From positions 29,268 through 93,267 of the forward strand of contig NZ_QUSW01000012.1 in NCBI RefSeq assembly GCF_003852895.1: a stretch of 64,000 bases of DNA. The letters run 5' to 3'. This DNA comes from Rhizobacter terrae. Lineage in GTDB: Bacteria; Pseudomonadota; Gammaproteobacteria; Burkholderiales; Burkholderiaceae_C. Of this stretch, positions 44,534-52,457 are shown in pieces. The position numbers were made by a program, and so were the translations under genes. Each line of letters opens with the position of its first letter. Positions within the stretch are counted from its first letter, which is position 1. Below the pieces are notes generated by a model, which worked only from the letters and a program-made list of their open reading frames with translations, did not search any database and had not been told where the DNA came from.

Positions 44534-45870
44534 GCGCCCTGTTCGACGACACCCCGCGTGCCACGCACGCCGCGGCCGACCTGATCGGCTCGCTGCGGCA
44601 TGCGCGGCCCATCGCCGAGCGCGGGCGCATTGTCCAGGCATTCGGCACGACCTTGCGCGTGAGCGGGCTGTCCGCACGCATCGGGCAGCAGTGCCTCATC
44701 ACCGACGGCCGCGGCGCCTCGCTGCGTGCACAGGTGGTGGGCCTGTCGCACGGCGATGCCTTGCTGGTGCCGCTGGCCGGACTGAACGATGTGGCCATCG
44801 ACGCGCAGGTCGAGATCGTGTCCGACTCGCCGTTGATGCCCTGCGGACCCACCCTGCTAGGCCGCGTGCTCGATGCCTTCGGCCAGCCGCTGGATGGTCG
44901 ACCGCTGGCGCTCGACGACTGTGGGCTGCGACCGGTGCATGCCGGTGCGCCCAACCCCATGAGCCGGCTGCCGGTGCAGCAGGTGTTCGCCACCGGCGTG
45001 CGTGCCATCGATGCGGCCCTCACCATCGGCGAAGGCCAGCGCGTGGGCGTGTTCGCCACGGCCGGCGGCGGCAAGTCCACGCTGATGGGCATGCTGGCCA
45101 GGCAGGCGTCCAGCGACGTGAACGTGATCGCGCTCGTCGGCGAACGCGGCCGCGAGGTGCGTGAGTTCATTGACGAAAGCCTGGGCGAGCAAGGCCTGGC
45201 GCGCTCGGTGGTGGTGGTGGCGACCTCGGACCGGCCGGCGATGGAGCGGCTGCGTGCTGCGCAAGCCGCCACCGCGATCGCCGAGGGCTTTCGCGCACAA
45301 GGCGCCCGCGTGCTGCTGCTGATGGATTCGGTGACACGCACCGCCCGCGCCCTGCGCGAGATCGGCCTGGCCATCGGTGAACCGGCGGTGCGCCGGGGCT
45401 TCCCGCCTTCGGTGTTCGCCGAGCTGCCTTGCCTCTTCGAACGCGCGGGCAATGACGAGCGCGGCTCCATCACCGCGTTCTACACCGTGCTCGCCGAAGA
45501 CGAGGACGGCAGCGACCCGGTGGCCGAGGAGGTGCGTTCCATCCTCGACGGGCACATCGTGCTCTCGCGCGAGCTGGCCAACAGCGGGCACTACCCGGCC
45601 ATCGACCTGCTGGCCAGCACGAGCCGCGTGTTCGGCCGCATCACCGAACCGGCGCATCGCCAGGCGGCCACGCGGCTGCGCTCGCTGATGGCCAAGCACC
45701 GCGAGATCCGATTCCTGCTGCAGGTGGGCGAGTACCGCAGCGGTGCTGATTCGCTGGCCGACGACGCCATCGACCGGTGGCCGGCCATCGAGGCGCTGCT
45801 GCGCCAGCCGCCGGACGAGGCCACGGCCTTCGGCGACACCCTGGCTCGATTGAAGGAGGTGGCGGGATGA
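44530..45870 (+). CDS. sctN: T3SS ATPase SctN
   Basis: The 446-residue F1-type ATPase has Walker A ATAGGGKST (residues ~177-185), GERGREVREF, Walker B VLLLMDSVTR, and the FPPSVFAELPCLFERAG region typical of SctN/FliI/YscN. It unfolds and releases substrates at the base of the export gate. It overlaps sctL and sctO by 4 bp each. Confidence 0.97.
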   Translation: MSALFDDTPRATHAAADLIGSLRHARPIAERGRIVQAFGTTLRVSGLSARIGQQCLITDGRGASLRAQVVGLSHGDALLVPLAGLNDVAIDAQVEIVSDSPLMPCGPTLLGRVLDAFGQPLDGRPLALDDCGLRPVHAGAPNPMSRLPVQQVFATGVRAIDAALTIGEGQRVGVFATAGGGKSTLMGMLARQASSDVNVIALVGERGREVREFIDESLGEQGLARSVVVVATSDRPAMERLRAAQAATAIAEGFRAQGARVLLLMDSVTRTARALREIGLAIGEPAVRRGFPPSVFAELPCLFERAGNDERGSITAFYTVLAEDEDGSDPVAEEVRSILDGHIVLSRELANSGHYPAIDLLASTSRVFGRITEPAHRQAATRLRSLMAKHREIRFLLQVGEYRSGADSLADDAIDRWPAIEALLRQPPDEATAFGDTLARLKEVAG

Positions 45871-46349
45871 AGCACACCGATGAACTCACGCAACTGTTGC
45901 GGCTGCGCCGACTGCGCGAGGATGCCGCGCGCCTGGACTTCCAGCGCCACCGCGAGACACGGGACGCCGCGCAGGCCGCGGTAACCGCGCGGGAGGCCGA
46001 AGTGGCACGCCTGCGCCATGAGCGGCACTCGCTGGTGCAGCGCGCGGGCCACGAGCATGCGCCGGCCATGCCGCGGCTGGGCATCTTCACCAGCACCCGG
46101 CGCGAGATGCTGGACGACCTGCTGGAGCGCGCCGAGTACGCGCTCATCGACGATGAGGAAAGCCTGACCGAGGCGCAGGACGCGCTCGATGCAGCCCAGG
46201 CCGCATGGCAACGCGAGATGGCGCGCTGCGAGGCCGTGCAGATGCTGCGCGACCGCGTGCAGCGCGACGCCCGGTGGGCCGATGCGGCCAGGGCCGAGCG
46301 CGAACTCGATGCCTCCAAGCGCCTGGCAGGCTGGGAGGCCGTGCGATGA
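45867..46349 (+). CDS. sctO: T3SS stalk protein SctO (YscO-like)
   Basis: The 160-residue protein is almost entirely a two-helix coiled coil (residues ~15-60 and ~85-150, charged and alanine-rich: ARLDFQRHRETRDAAQ, RRLREDA). FliJ/YscO proteins form the stalk that inserts into the SctN hexamer. It lies directly after sctN with a 4-bp overlap and before the SctP-like gene with a 4-bp overlap. Called from structure and position. Confidence 0.85.
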   Translation: MKHTDELTQLLRLRRLREDAARLDFQRHRETRDAAQAAVTAREAEVARLRHERHSLVQRAGHEHAPAMPRLGIFTSTRREMLDDLLERAEYALIDDEESLTEAQDALDAAQAAWQREMARCEAVQMLRDRVQRDARWADAARAERELDASKRLAGWEAVR

Positions 46350-46912
46350 CGACGCCCCCCGTGGACAAGCCGGTGACGACGGCGCAGGTCGACAAGCAGC
46401 GGCGCACGCCGGCGGCGCCACTGGTGTCGCCGGTGCAGCGTGACCGTTTCGAGCAGGCCCTGAAGCGCGCCTCGCATGACGCAGATGAGGAGAAGCCCGA
46501 GGCCGGTGCGCACGAAACAGCGATGCCGTGGCCCATTGCGGCCCAATCTCTCCAGCACGCGGCAGCCATGCCTCCCCAGACACCGGTCTCGACGCCGGCC
46601 GTATCGCCGACCGAAGCAGCGATGGGCACGAGCCTTCGCCACGGCACCGCCGTGCATCACGCCGGCTCGCCCACGACCGCACACCTCAGCGTCGAACTCA
46701 CCGACACCCGCCTGCCCCTCGCAGCCATCGACGTGCAGCGCATCGGCACGCGCATCGACGTCGCCTTGACCGGCCACACCGCCACACGCACCGACCTCTC
46801 GCCCATGGCCCTGGGCCGCCTGCGCGAACGCCTGTCCGCACGCGGTGCCGAGCTGGGCGCACTGACCTGGACCTCCACCCACCATGACGAAGACGAGCAC
46901 GATGAGCATTGA
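46346..46912 (+). CDS. sctP: T3SS needle-length/substrate switch protein SctP-like
   Basis: The 188-residue protein has a disordered, Pro/Ala/Ser/Thr-rich N-terminal ~110 residues and a compact C-terminal part (LPLAAIDVQRIGTRIDVAL, ending LRERLSARGAELGALTW) resembling the T3S4 substrate-specificity domain of FliK/YscP/HpaP. It is short compared with typical rulers (HpaP ~200, YscP ~450-515). It ends with a His/Asp/Glu-rich tail and overlaps the next gene by 11 bp. If this is the ruler, the longer 412-residue protein (47564-48802) may be something else. Confidence 0.75.
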   Translation: MTTPPVDKPVTTAQVDKQRRTPAAPLVSPVQRDRFEQALKRASHDADEEKPEAGAHETAMPWPIAAQSLQHAAAMPPQTPVSTPAVSPTEAAMGTSLRHGTAVHHAGSPTTAHLSVELTDTRLPLAAIDVQRIGTRIDVALTGHTATRTDLSPMALGRLRERLSARGAELGALTWTSTHHDEDEHDEH

Positions 46913-47546
46913 ACAAGCCCGCAGCGATGCCAGTGACTTTCCGCCCGAGATGGCGCAGCGCCTGGGCCAGCTGCTGGGGCAGGCGCTCAGCGGCCTGGGG
47001 GATGCAAGCGAAGCTGCCCCGGCCCTCACCATCGAGCCCGCGAAGGAGCCCGCTGCCCCGGCCCTGCTCGCACGCAGCCACGGCAGCCCCAAGGCACGGG
47101 CGCAGGCCCAGGCGATGTACCTGCGCTGCCTCGCGCACTACCGCACCAAGGTGCAGCGCGGCCTGCCGGTGGACGACGTGGGCGCGGCGGCCGCCTACTT
47201 CGTGCTCGCCAACCTTGCGGCCTTGCAGAACCTGCACATCAACGAGGCGCAGCTGGCCCTGGTCGAGCGGCAGATGCGCCACGTGATCGGCCGACACGCG
47301 GCATGGCAGTCCGCCGGCGCCCGCGAACGCCAGACCTTGTTCGAGCAACTCGCCGTGCTGGGCGTGCTGGTCGGAGAAAGCCAGGCCCAAGCACGCACGC
47401 AAGGCGCGGCGGCCATCCTGCATGTGCGGCAGGCGGCGCGGGGCTACCTGCGCGAACTGCTGGGCATCGATCCCGATGCGCTCAGGCTGGATGAGCACGG
47501 CTTGCGCTTCGAGGTCATGGTGCCCGCGGCGGCGGCCAACAACTGA
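46902..47546 (+). CDS. DUF6683-like protein embedded in the sct operon
   Basis: The 214-residue protein (ATG 46902; ATG 46884 would add six) has a soluble helical domain. The segment RCLAHYRTKVQRGLPVDDVGA plus QMRHVIGRHAAWQSAGARERQ and the closing GYLRELLGIDPDALRLDEHGL mirror the exported protein at 32406-33128 position by position (L-x2-Y, (I/L)P-x-(D/N)D, QMR-x-(I/V)I, E+R, G-x-L-x2-(F/L)L, G-L). DUF6683 is the family I associate with it. No signal peptide here. It overlaps the SctP-like gene by 11 bp. Role in the T3SS unknown: it could be a chaperone-like or secreted companion. Confidence 0.72.
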   Translation: MSIEQARSDASDFPPEMAQRLGQLLGQALSGLGDASEAAPALTIEPAKEPAAPALLARSHGSPKARAQAQAMYLRCLAHYRTKVQRGLPVDDVGAAAAYFVLANLAALQNLHINEAQLALVERQMRHVIGRHAAWQSAGARERQTLFEQLAVLGVLVGESQAQARTQGAAAILHVRQAARGYLRELLGIDPDALRLDEHGLRFEVMVPAAAANN

Positions 47547-47563
47547 CGCGGCGAGCCGGCGCG

Positions 47564-48802
47564 ATGGACCCGATCCAGGCCATCTCCGGTGCGGCGGACG
47601 CGGCCTTGCAGGCCGTGCGCGCACTGCTGGGCGAGGAGCCCCCGAGCGGACTGCCTGCGCAGGAGCCAGGGACGGGGCCGGCGATGGAGTCGCCTCGCGA
47701 CGCGCCCGCTGAATCCGCCGCACGCGCCATGCCCACGACACCGATGCCGCATGCCGTCGCAGCCGGTCACGAAACCGCTTTGCCCGTTGACCCCGGACGC
47801 GGCACGCTCGCGCAGCTGGCCGCGCAGGGTGCCAACCCTCACGGTGCGGTGGCCCAGCATGCGCCGCTCGCCAGCGAGACCGCGCATCTGGTGGCGCAGC
47901 GCGCCGCGACCGCGAGTCCGAACCCCGGCATGCAGCCGGCGGGAAGCAATGCGTCGATGTCGCTCGAAGCTGCAGCAACGCCCCGTGGCCTCGCGCCGAC
48001 CGCCGCCGCAGGCACGAGCACACCGGCGCTGGCAATGCATGCCGTCCGCCCCGAAGCCGCCGCCGCGTTCGAGCGAGCCGCCGATGCGGTGCTGATGGCC
48101 TCGCAAGTGAGCAGCCTGCACGCGCAACCTGCGCAGATGCAACGCACGCCGGCCGTGCCCACGCGCGAGGAGCCACGAGCGAGCCAGTCCCGCCACGAGA
48201 CATGGCAACAGGCGGACTGGCTGGAAGACCACGAACGCCAACACCACGCGCAGTCGCCAGAGCCCGAGACCGTTGCCGACGAAGAACCACCGAATGGCGA
48301 CGACGGCATGCTGGCCGTCGACGACCCCGACTACGCCAGCTTGCACCTGCGCCTCGTCGACGCCGGGCAGCGTGCCGCCTTGCGCGAACTCGATCAGCGC
48401 CGCTGCGTGCTGCTGCTGGTCCCCGCGACGTCACCGAAGCCGGGCAGAGCACCAGCGCGTGCGCACCTCCTGTGCGGCGCCAAGGCCACGGTGCATGCCT
48501 TCTCCGCCCGCTGGTGGCCCGGCGCCCAGGGCGCAGCCGAGTGGTCCGCGTGGCGGCTGCACCGCGAAGGCGATGGCCCGCGCTGGCGTTCACGAACCAC
48601 CGAGCGCAGCGCAGCGCCTTTGCTGCTGCGCCTCGCACCACCGTCTCACTCTCTCCTGGAAGCGGCCGGCGCCTGCCTGGACATCGGCGACGCCCGGCGC
48701 TTCCGACACGCATTGGGCGGGCAATGGAGCGTGCTCGCGCTTCTTTGCCCGGCGTGGAGTCCGCCAGCAGTCCATGAACAACAACGTCACGATGTCTCGT
48801 AA
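47564..48802 (+). CDS. T3SS-operon protein of unknown function
   Basis: The 412-residue protein has a ~250-residue Ala/Pro/Thr/His-rich low-complexity N-terminal half (rod- or ruler-like) and a C-terminal ~150-residue region with LHLRLVDAGQRAALRELDQR, RRCVLLLVPATS, WSAWRLHREGDGPRWR and a final CPAW. No known family was recognised. It lies between the DUF6683-like gene and the FixL-like kinase, near the sctQ slot of the ysc order. Its last 29 bp overlap the start of the kinase gene. Candidates: a second ruler, a diverged SctQ, or a secreted protein. Confidence 0.65.
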   Translation: MDPIQAISGAADAALQAVRALLGEEPPSGLPAQEPGTGPAMESPRDAPAESAARAMPTTPMPHAVAAGHETALPVDPGRGTLAQLAAQGANPHGAVAQHAPLASETAHLVAQRAATASPNPGMQPAGSNASMSLEAAATPRGLAPTAAAGTSTPALAMHAVRPEAAAAFERAADAVLMASQVSSLHAQPAQMQRTPAVPTREEPRASQSRHETWQQADWLEDHERQHHAQSPEPETVADEEPPNGDDGMLAVDDPDYASLHLRLVDAGQRAALRELDQRRCVLLLVPATSPKPGRAPARAHLLCGAKATVHAFSARWWPGAQGAAEWSAWRLHREGDGPRWRSRTTERSAAPLLLRLAPPSHSLLEAAGACLDIGDARRFRHALGGQWSVLALLCPAWSPPAVHEQQRHDVS

Positions 48803-50078
48803 CACGCATCCTCGCCACAACTTCGCGCCGGGCGACCTCGCTCTCAAGGACGGCGCCACCCTCGCCCTGGACGCCTTCGACCGCGGCAGCGCGCTGCTGG
48901 ACCTGACGCACCAGTGCCTGCGCTGGTGCAGCCCGGGTTTCGAAGCGCATTGCTGCGCAACGCATGAATCTCCGGTGGCCGAACTGGAGCAGCGCCTGCC
49001 GGGCCTGCAGGCCGCCATGAATGCCCTGGCCGGCGCGCACGGCGACGGCCAGCGCTGGGACGGAACGCCGGGCAAGCCCTCGCGCCGCCAGCCGAGCGCT
49101 GCCATCGAAATGCGCAGCGGCCCGAACTCGAAGGTGGTGCAGTGGCGGCCCCAGCCCGGCAGCATGGACGTGCAGGCCACCATCGTGCGGCACGGCCTCG
49201 TCGCCCTGCGGCTGATGGACGAGCCCGGCGACGACGAGGAGCGCGAGCGTGCCGCACGCCGCCACCTGGAAGACCGCGAGAAGCTGCTCTTCACCTCGCG
49301 GGCGCTTTCGGTGGGCGAGATGGCCTCCACGCTCGCGCACGAGCTGAACCAGCCCATCGGCACGGTGGCCAACGTGCTGCGCGGCATCCGCATGCGCATT
49401 GAGCGGCAGGCCATGGCCGACGACAAGGCCACGCTGCTGCAAGGCGTGCAGCTCGCGCTGGACCAGTCGCTCTTCGCCTCGCGAATCATCGCGCGCATCC
49501 GCGAGTACACCCATTCGCGCCAGCCGCGCCGCGATGCGCTGGACCTGGTGCTGGTGCTGCGCGAATCGCTCGCGCTGCTGGACTGGGAACTGCAGCGCGA
49601 CGGCGTGGCCACCGAGCTGCACCTGGTGGATGGCCCTTGCCCCGTCATCGGCGACGAGGTGATGCTGCAGCAGCTCTTCGTCAACCTGCTGCGCAATGCC
49701 CTGGAAGCCATGCGCGACAACCCGCCCGGCGACGACGGCCAGCCCTCGCGAAAGCTGGTGCTTCGCCTGAGCATCGAGCGCGGCGGCCGCGAGGCCGTGC
49801 TCGCCTTGCGCGACAACGGCTGCGGCCTGCCGGAAGACGCAAGGCAGCGCCTGTTCGTGCCCTTCCAGTCCACCAAGCCCAACGGCATGGGCATCGGGCT
49901 GAACATCTGCCGCTCCTTCGTGGAACTGCACCAGGGCCGGCTGTGGTTCAGCGCGAACGACCATGAGCCGGCCGGCGGCGACGCGCGCGGCTGCACCTTC
50001 CACGTGGCGCTGCCCGTGTCCACCGAGCCCACCGCGCGGCCCGCGCCGCTGCCTGCCCCGAGCTCTTCACCTGCATGA
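48774..50078 (+). CDS. FixL-like cytosolic histidine kinase in the T3SS operon
   Basis: The 434-residue kinase (ATG 48774; ATG 48792 possible) has no membrane span. An N-terminal PAS-like region (GSALLDLTHQCLRWCSPGFE) precedes HisKA with the phospho-acceptor in STLAHELNQPIG, and HATPase_c with N box NLLRNALEAM, G1 DNGCGLPED and G2 GMGIGLNICRS. Its H box and C-terminal part follow the FixL/DctB/TtrS group. The next gene, 7 bp later, is the cognate FixJ-type regulator. This pair is the obvious candidate for controlling the T3SS regulon. Cysteines and histidines in the sensor region (RWCSPGFEAHCCATH) could bind metal or sense redox. Confidence 0.92.
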   Translation: MNNNVTMSRNTHPRHNFAPGDLALKDGATLALDAFDRGSALLDLTHQCLRWCSPGFEAHCCATHESPVAELEQRLPGLQAAMNALAGAHGDGQRWDGTPGKPSRRQPSAAIEMRSGPNSKVVQWRPQPGSMDVQATIVRHGLVALRLMDEPGDDEERERAARRHLEDREKLLFTSRALSVGEMASTLAHELNQPIGTVANVLRGIRMRIERQAMADDKATLLQGVQLALDQSLFASRIIARIREYTHSRQPRRDALDLVLVLRESLALLDWELQRDGVATELHLVDGPCPVIGDEVMLQQLFVNLLRNALEAMRDNPPGDDGQPSRKLVLRLSIERGGREAVLALRDNGCGLPEDARQRLFVPFQSTKPNGMGIGLNICRSFVELHQGRLWFSANDHEPAGGDARGCTFHVALPVSTEPTARPAPLPAPSSSPA

Positions 50079-50085
50079 GGACCCC

Positions 50086-50712
50086 ATGAGCACACGCACC
50101 ATCTTCATCGTCGACGACAACGCGGAGTTCCGCAGTTCCGCGCAATGGTGGCTGGCCAGCGCCGGCTACGAGGTGGTGGACTTCGCCGATCCGGCCGATG
50201 CGCTGGACGCCTTCCAGGCCAGTCCGCCGGAAGGCCCGGCCTGCCTGCTGCTGGACGTGCGCATGCCCGGCATGAGCGGCCTGGACCTGCACGACCGGCT
50301 GCACGAGCAGGGCCTGAAGCTGCCGGTGATCTACATGACCGGCCACGGCGACGTGCCGCTGGCGGTGCAGGCGATGCAAAAGGGGGCGGTGAGCTTCCTG
50401 GAAAAACCGTTCGCGGATGCAGCGCTGGAAGAGGCGCTGGACCGCGCCTTCTCCAGGCACGAAGCCGCACCCGTGGAGGAAGCCGGCGACGACGCCCACC
50501 GCCAATGGCAGCAGCGCCTGGCCCGGCTCACGCCGCGCGAGAAGGAGCTGCTGGCCTGGGTGGTGGAGGACAAGCTCAACAAGACCATCGCCGACCTCAT
50601 GGGCATCAGCATCAAGACGGTGGAGCTGCACCGCAAGCGGGTGATGGACAAGCTGGAGGCGCAGTCGGTGACGCACCTCATCAAGATGGTGGTGGGAGGA
50701 CGAGTCGTATGA
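50086..50712 (+). CDS. FixJ/NarL-type response regulator in the T3SS operon
   Basis: The 208-residue regulator has a receiver domain (acidic pair in FIVDDNAEF; phosphorylatable Asp in LLLDVRMPG; conserved Lys in FLEKPF) and a C-terminal LuxR-type HTH (LTPREKELLAWVVEDKLNKT, ISIKTVELHRKRVMDKL). FixJ-like proteins dimerise and bind short palindromes; the CCCnAGCTnnGG element upstream of four T3SS-linked genes is a candidate target (inference). It overlaps the next gene by 4 bp. Confidence 0.95.
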   Translation: MSTRTIFIVDDNAEFRSSAQWWLASAGYEVVDFADPADALDAFQASPPEGPACLLLDVRMPGMSGLDLHDRLHEQGLKLPVIYMTGHGDVPLAVQAMQKGAVSFLEKPFADAALEEALDRAFSRHEAAPVEEAGDDAHRQWQQRLARLTPREKELLAWVVEDKLNKTIADLMGISIKTVELHRKRVMDKLEAQSVTHLIKMVVGGRVV

Positions 50713-51500
50713 GCATGCTGCGCTTTGCGGCAGACACAGCCTGGGGGCGTGTGCGGCTGGATCTGCCTTCACCAGATGAGCATCGCGATGCCGTGGCGCA
50801 TGCGCTGGCGGTGGAGGCGGCGCACGGGCTGATCGATGCGCTGGAGCAATGGGGTGATGCGGTGTTGGACGTATCGCCCTGCACCGAGGTGTCGGATGAT
50901 GCGGCGGTTCTCGCCAGCATCACCGATGCCTCGCTCGCGCCCACGGGATCGCGCCTGGCCCTGCCCTGGCGATGGATGGCGGCTGCGCCTCGCGCGGTGC
51001 CGCCTGCGCTCTCGGGCCACGGCGTGTCGTGGGAGCGCATTCCTGTCATTTGCGAGCTGGCCCGCTTCGATGCGGCGCCCTTGCCTGCTAACGCACTGGA
51101 CGACGGCGGCGTGCTGTTGCTGCCGCCGTCTTTCGACGCGCACTGGACGCTGCGCCTCGTCTCCTCCATCTTGGACATGGCGATGGACGCGCCCTGCACG
51201 GGCCTGAACTCGCCGTGGCGGCTCGCTGTTCCGCCACAGGCCGTGGACGCAAGCGAGCAGGCCTGGCGCGTCGTGCTCGCCGATGCCCTGTTGCTGCACC
51301 CGCTGCAATGCCTGCCCGGCAACGACACCACCATCCACTGGCCCCGCCAGCTGGCCGCGCACCTGCTGCCACCCGGCAGCACCGAGCCCGTCGCGCGCGG
51401 CAGGCTGATGCCGGCATTGGCCGGTGCCGCCCTGTGGGTCGCTCCTGCCATCAGACCGGCACCCACCCAAGCCACCACCCTCGACGCCCAGCCCGCCTGA
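50709..51500 (+). CDS. T3SS-operon protein at the sctQ position, unknown family
   Basis: The 263-residue cytosolic protein has no signal peptide, is rich in Ala/Leu/Trp, and contains GVLLLPPSFDAHWTLRLVSS and PWRLAVPPQAVDASEQAWRV. I see no convincing C-terminal SpoA domain (the defining part of SctQ). However, it lies directly before sctR in an operon otherwise colinear with ysc, where sctQ is normally found. It may be a diverged SctQ, its N-terminal half only, or an unrelated accessory protein. It overlaps the response regulator by 4 bp. Confidence 0.6.
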   Translation: MSMLRFAADTAWGRVRLDLPSPDEHRDAVAHALAVEAAHGLIDALEQWGDAVLDVSPCTEVSDDAAVLASITDASLAPTGSRLALPWRWMAAAPRAVPPALSGHGVSWERIPVICELARFDAAPLPANALDDGGVLLLPPSFDAHWTLRLVSSILDMAMDAPCTGLNSPWRLAVPPQAVDASEQAWRVVLADALLLHPLQCLPGNDTTIHWPRQLAAHLLPPGSTEPVARGRLMPALAGAALWVAPAIRPAPTQATTLDAQPA

Positions 51501-51516
51501 GGCACCGCTGCGATTC

Positions 51517-52167
51517 ATGGACCTCACCCAGTTCTCGCCCTCGTCGGCCCTCGTCACCGTCGTCATCCTCGCGCTGGCGCCGTTCGTCGCGGTGATGGTG
51601 ACCTCGTTCACCAAGATCATCGTGGTGCTCAGCCTGCTGCGCAATGCGCTCGGGCTGCAGCAGGTGCCGCCCAACGTCGTGCTCAACGGCATGGCGCTGG
51701 TGCTCACCATCTACGTCATGTTTCCCGTGGGGCAGCAGATGGGCGACAAGGTCGGCTCCATCGAGGGCCTGGGCAGCAGCACCAAGTCGCTGCTCTCGGC
51801 CGCGGACACCGCCAAGGAGCCGCTGCGCGAGTTCCTGCTCAAGCATTCGCATCCCCGTGAGCGGGCTTTCTTCCTGCGCACGGCGCAGAAGTCGCTGCCA
51901 GCCGAGCGCGGTGCGCAACTGGCCGAGCGCGACTTCATCGTGGTGCTGCCGGCCTTCACCGTGAGCGAGCTGTCCACGGCCTTCCAGATCGGCTTCCTCA
52001 TCTTCCTGCCCTTCCTGGTGGTGGACTTGGTGGTGTCCAACATCCTCATGGCCATGGGCATGCAGATGCTCACGCCCACCACCGTGTCGCTGCCCTTCAA
52101 GCTGCTGCTGTTCGTGCTGGTGGACGGCTGGGTGAAGCTCTCGCACGGGCTCGTGCTGTCGTACTGA
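51517..52167 (+). CDS. sctR: T3SS export apparatus protein SctR
   Basis: The 216-residue membrane protein of the FliP/YscR family has about four spans and the family signatures SFTKIIVVLSLLRNALGLQQ (ends SFTKII and ALGLQQ) and FIVVLPAFTVSELSTAFQIG, followed by FLPFLVVDLVVSNILMAMGM. It forms the core of the export gate. It lies 16 bp after the 263-residue gene and 12 bp before sctS. Confidence 0.97.
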   Translation: MDLTQFSPSSALVTVVILALAPFVAVMVTSFTKIIVVLSLLRNALGLQQVPPNVVLNGMALVLTIYVMFPVGQQMGDKVGSIEGLGSSTKSLLSAADTAKEPLREFLLKHSHPRERAFFLRTAQKSLPAERGAQLAERDFIVVLPAFTVSELSTAFQIGFLIFLPFLVVDLVVSNILMAMGMQMLTPTTVSLPFKLLLFVLVDGWVKLSHGLVLSY

Positions 52168-52179
52168 GGGGATCGTTCC

Positions 52180-52452
52180 ATGCCGCAAAGCGAAGCATTG
52201 CAGCTCACCTACCAGGCCCTGTGGCTGGTGCTGGTCATCTCCGCCCCGCCGGTCATCGTGGCGGCCATCGTGGGCCTGCTCATCGCCTTCCTGCAGGCGG
52301 CCACGCAGATTCAGGAGCAGACCTTCCAGTACGCGGCAAAGTTCTTCGCCATCGTGCTCACCATCTTCGTCACCGCCTCGCTGCTGGGCGGCTCGCTGCT
52401 GCAATACACCGACCGCGTGATGAGCAACTTCGCGGGCATGGTGGCGCGCTAG
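52180..52452 (+). CDS. sctS: T3SS export apparatus protein SctS
   Basis: The 90-residue FliQ/YscS-family protein has two transmembrane helices (LVLVISAPPVIVAAIVGLLI and FFAIVLTIFVTASLLGGSLL) with QAATQIQEQTFQ between them, the family hallmark. It lies between sctR and sctT. Confidence 0.97.
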   Translation: MPQSEALQLTYQALWLVLVISAPPVIVAAIVGLLIAFLQAATQIQEQTFQYAAKFFAIVLTIFVTASLLGGSLLQYTDRVMSNFAGMVAR

Positions 52453-52457
52453 CGGCG

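Noticed and set aside
46698..50003. A 1101-codon open frame on the - strand across the T3SS operon
   Set aside because: It mirrors four + genes with recognised domains, has no domain of its own and no start signals.
50057..50066. CCCGAGCTC near the response-regulator start as an element copy
   Set aside because: Only half of the palindrome matches, it lies in the kinase coding region, and the same half-site occurs by chance in the GH18 gene (about 60560).
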